20,898 nt of DNA, from contig USCI01000042.1 of the NCBI GenBank assembly GCA_900553255.1, positions 1 to 20,898 on the forward strand, in the 5' to 3' direction. A program made the position numbers and the translations under genes. The DNA comes from an uncultured Oscillospiraceae bacterium. Its GTDB lineage: Bacteria; Bacillota; Clostridia; Oscillospirales; Acutalibacteraceae. The notes under the pieces are model-generated. The model was not told the DNA's origin, did not search any database, and saw only the letters and a program-made list of their open reading frames with translations. Below, one piece after another: positions 20,413 to 20,898 of the stretch (position 1 is the stretch's first letter; each line of letters begins with the position of its first letter).

Positions 20413-20827
20413 GCACAGCGAGGACAGCCGGCTTTTTTATGACTGGCTCGAGATGGCGGCACGCGACCTATTAGCGGCGCGGCTGCTCATCGAGCAGGGA
20501 CAGTGCCTGGAGATCGCAGGCTTCCACTGCCAGCAGTGCATGGAAAAAACCCTCAAGGCCTATCTGATCGCGGTCACCGGCCGCCTGGTGGACGGCCACA
20601 ACCTGACCTGGCTTTTGCGGCAGGCCATCAAGGCGCGTGCGGAATTTCGCATCTATATGGATGACGCAGCCGAGATGAACCGTCTGTATATTGAAGCGCG
20701 GTATCCCTCTGACCGGGAACTGATCCTCTCCGCCGAAGACGCTGAAGCCATGCGCCGTACGGCCGAGATGGTTTACACCGCCGTTTGTGATGAAATTTAT
20801 GACAGTCCCGACGCGGAAGAGGATTGA
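20399..20827 (+). CDS. HEPN-domain protein (putative HepT-like toxin)
   Basis: A 142-residue all-helical protein matching the HEPN domain (PF05168 type). The first helices YDWLEMAARDLLAARLLIEQ (14-33), then IAGFHCQQCMEKTLKAYLIA (39-58) and the loop GRLVDGHNLTWLLRQ (61-75) are typical. R62 and H67 form an R-x4-H pair, the ribonuclease motif of HEPN toxins, although many PF05168 proteins are not proven RNases. Preceding it with a 14-base overlap is an MNT-like protein, the standard HEPN/MNT toxin-antitoxin order for coupled translation. In the characterised Shewanella MntA/HepT pair MntA neutralises HepT by AMPylation, which the degenerate partner here probably cannot do. The C-terminus is acidic. 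A GTGCC/GGCAC hairpin (20839-20853, by eye) follows. Confidence 0.85.
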   Translation: MRPSKHSEDSRLFYDWLEMAARDLLAARLLIEQGQCLEIAGFHCQQCMEKTLKAYLIAVTGRLVDGHNLTWLLRQAIKARAEFRIYMDDAAEMNRLYIEARYPSDRELILSAEDAEAMRRTAEMVYTAVCDEIYDSPDAEED

Positions 20828-20898
20828 TTGTCCTGCCGTGCCGATATGGCACTGTAAAGAAAAAATGAAGAAATAGGACCCGAAAGCACAAAAAGGGT

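Noticed and set aside
20860..20898. Start of another gene at the right edge
   Set aside because: The only ATG nearby is followed within a few codons by a stop, so no coding region can be supported.

Overview
The window reads as chromosomal DNA of a high-G+C, endospore-forming member of the Clostridia, probably of the Oscillospiraceae/Oscillospirales type. This is inferred from gene content: both dipicolinate synthase subunits (dpaA, dpaB), a Soj/Spo0J (ParA/ParB) pair with perfect or near-perfect parS sites, a type III pantothenate kinase, a plant-type acyl-ACP thioesterase, QueT, and strong AAGGAGG-type ribosome binding sites throughout. It is mostly ordinary core chromosome with small accessory modules. 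I see no phage, insertion sequence or CRISPR array.

Layout. 1-346: gene-free start, ending in a good promoter for an unknown membrane protein (347-1147). 1152-2621 (minus): a COG3910-like AAA ATPase behind an HD-domain phosphohydrolase, divergently transcribed from coaX. 2811-5032 (plus): coaX, a GNAT acetyltransferase, then an ECF-transporter substrate-binding membrane subunit behind its own promoter and a ~200-nt structured leader. 5159-6843: the dpaA-dpaB sporulation operon behind a sigma-K-like promoter. 6905-9224 (minus): an ECF sigma factor translationally coupled to a membrane-anchored protein with four diverged extracytoplasmic repeats. 9360-11332 (plus): rpiB, a second GNAT protein and an HGSNAT/DUF1624-type membrane acyltransferase. 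11428-12084 (minus): queT under a class-I-like preQ1 riboswitch. 12291-12887: a RimJ/RimL-type GNAT protein, followed by a 300-bp multi-hairpin repeat element bounded by two identical 31-nt palindromes.

13222-17809 (minus) holds an unknown PD-(D/E)XK-like protein overlapping an acyl-ACP thioesterase, then serS, parB and parA. One parS site lies inside parB and a perfect one lies upstream of parA. 18146-19774 (plus) is the most unusual gene: a sigma-70 domain fused in frame to a ~370-residue domain of unknown function, with a perfect Shine-Dalgarno and ATG exactly at the junction, so two products are likely. A tRNA-Arg(CCU) and a HEPN/MNT toxin-antitoxin-like pair, whose nucleotidyltransferase has lost its catalytic residues, close the window.

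The genes fall into four working groups: spore core formation (dpaAB, sigma-K-type promoter), chromosome segregation and sporulation control (Soj/Spo0J/parS), cofactor and nucleobase salvage (coaX with the ECF subunit; QueT with preQ1 sensing), and envelope or stress signalling (the two sigma-factor systems). All promoter, riboswitch and fold statements come from reading the sequence by eye; no database search was run.
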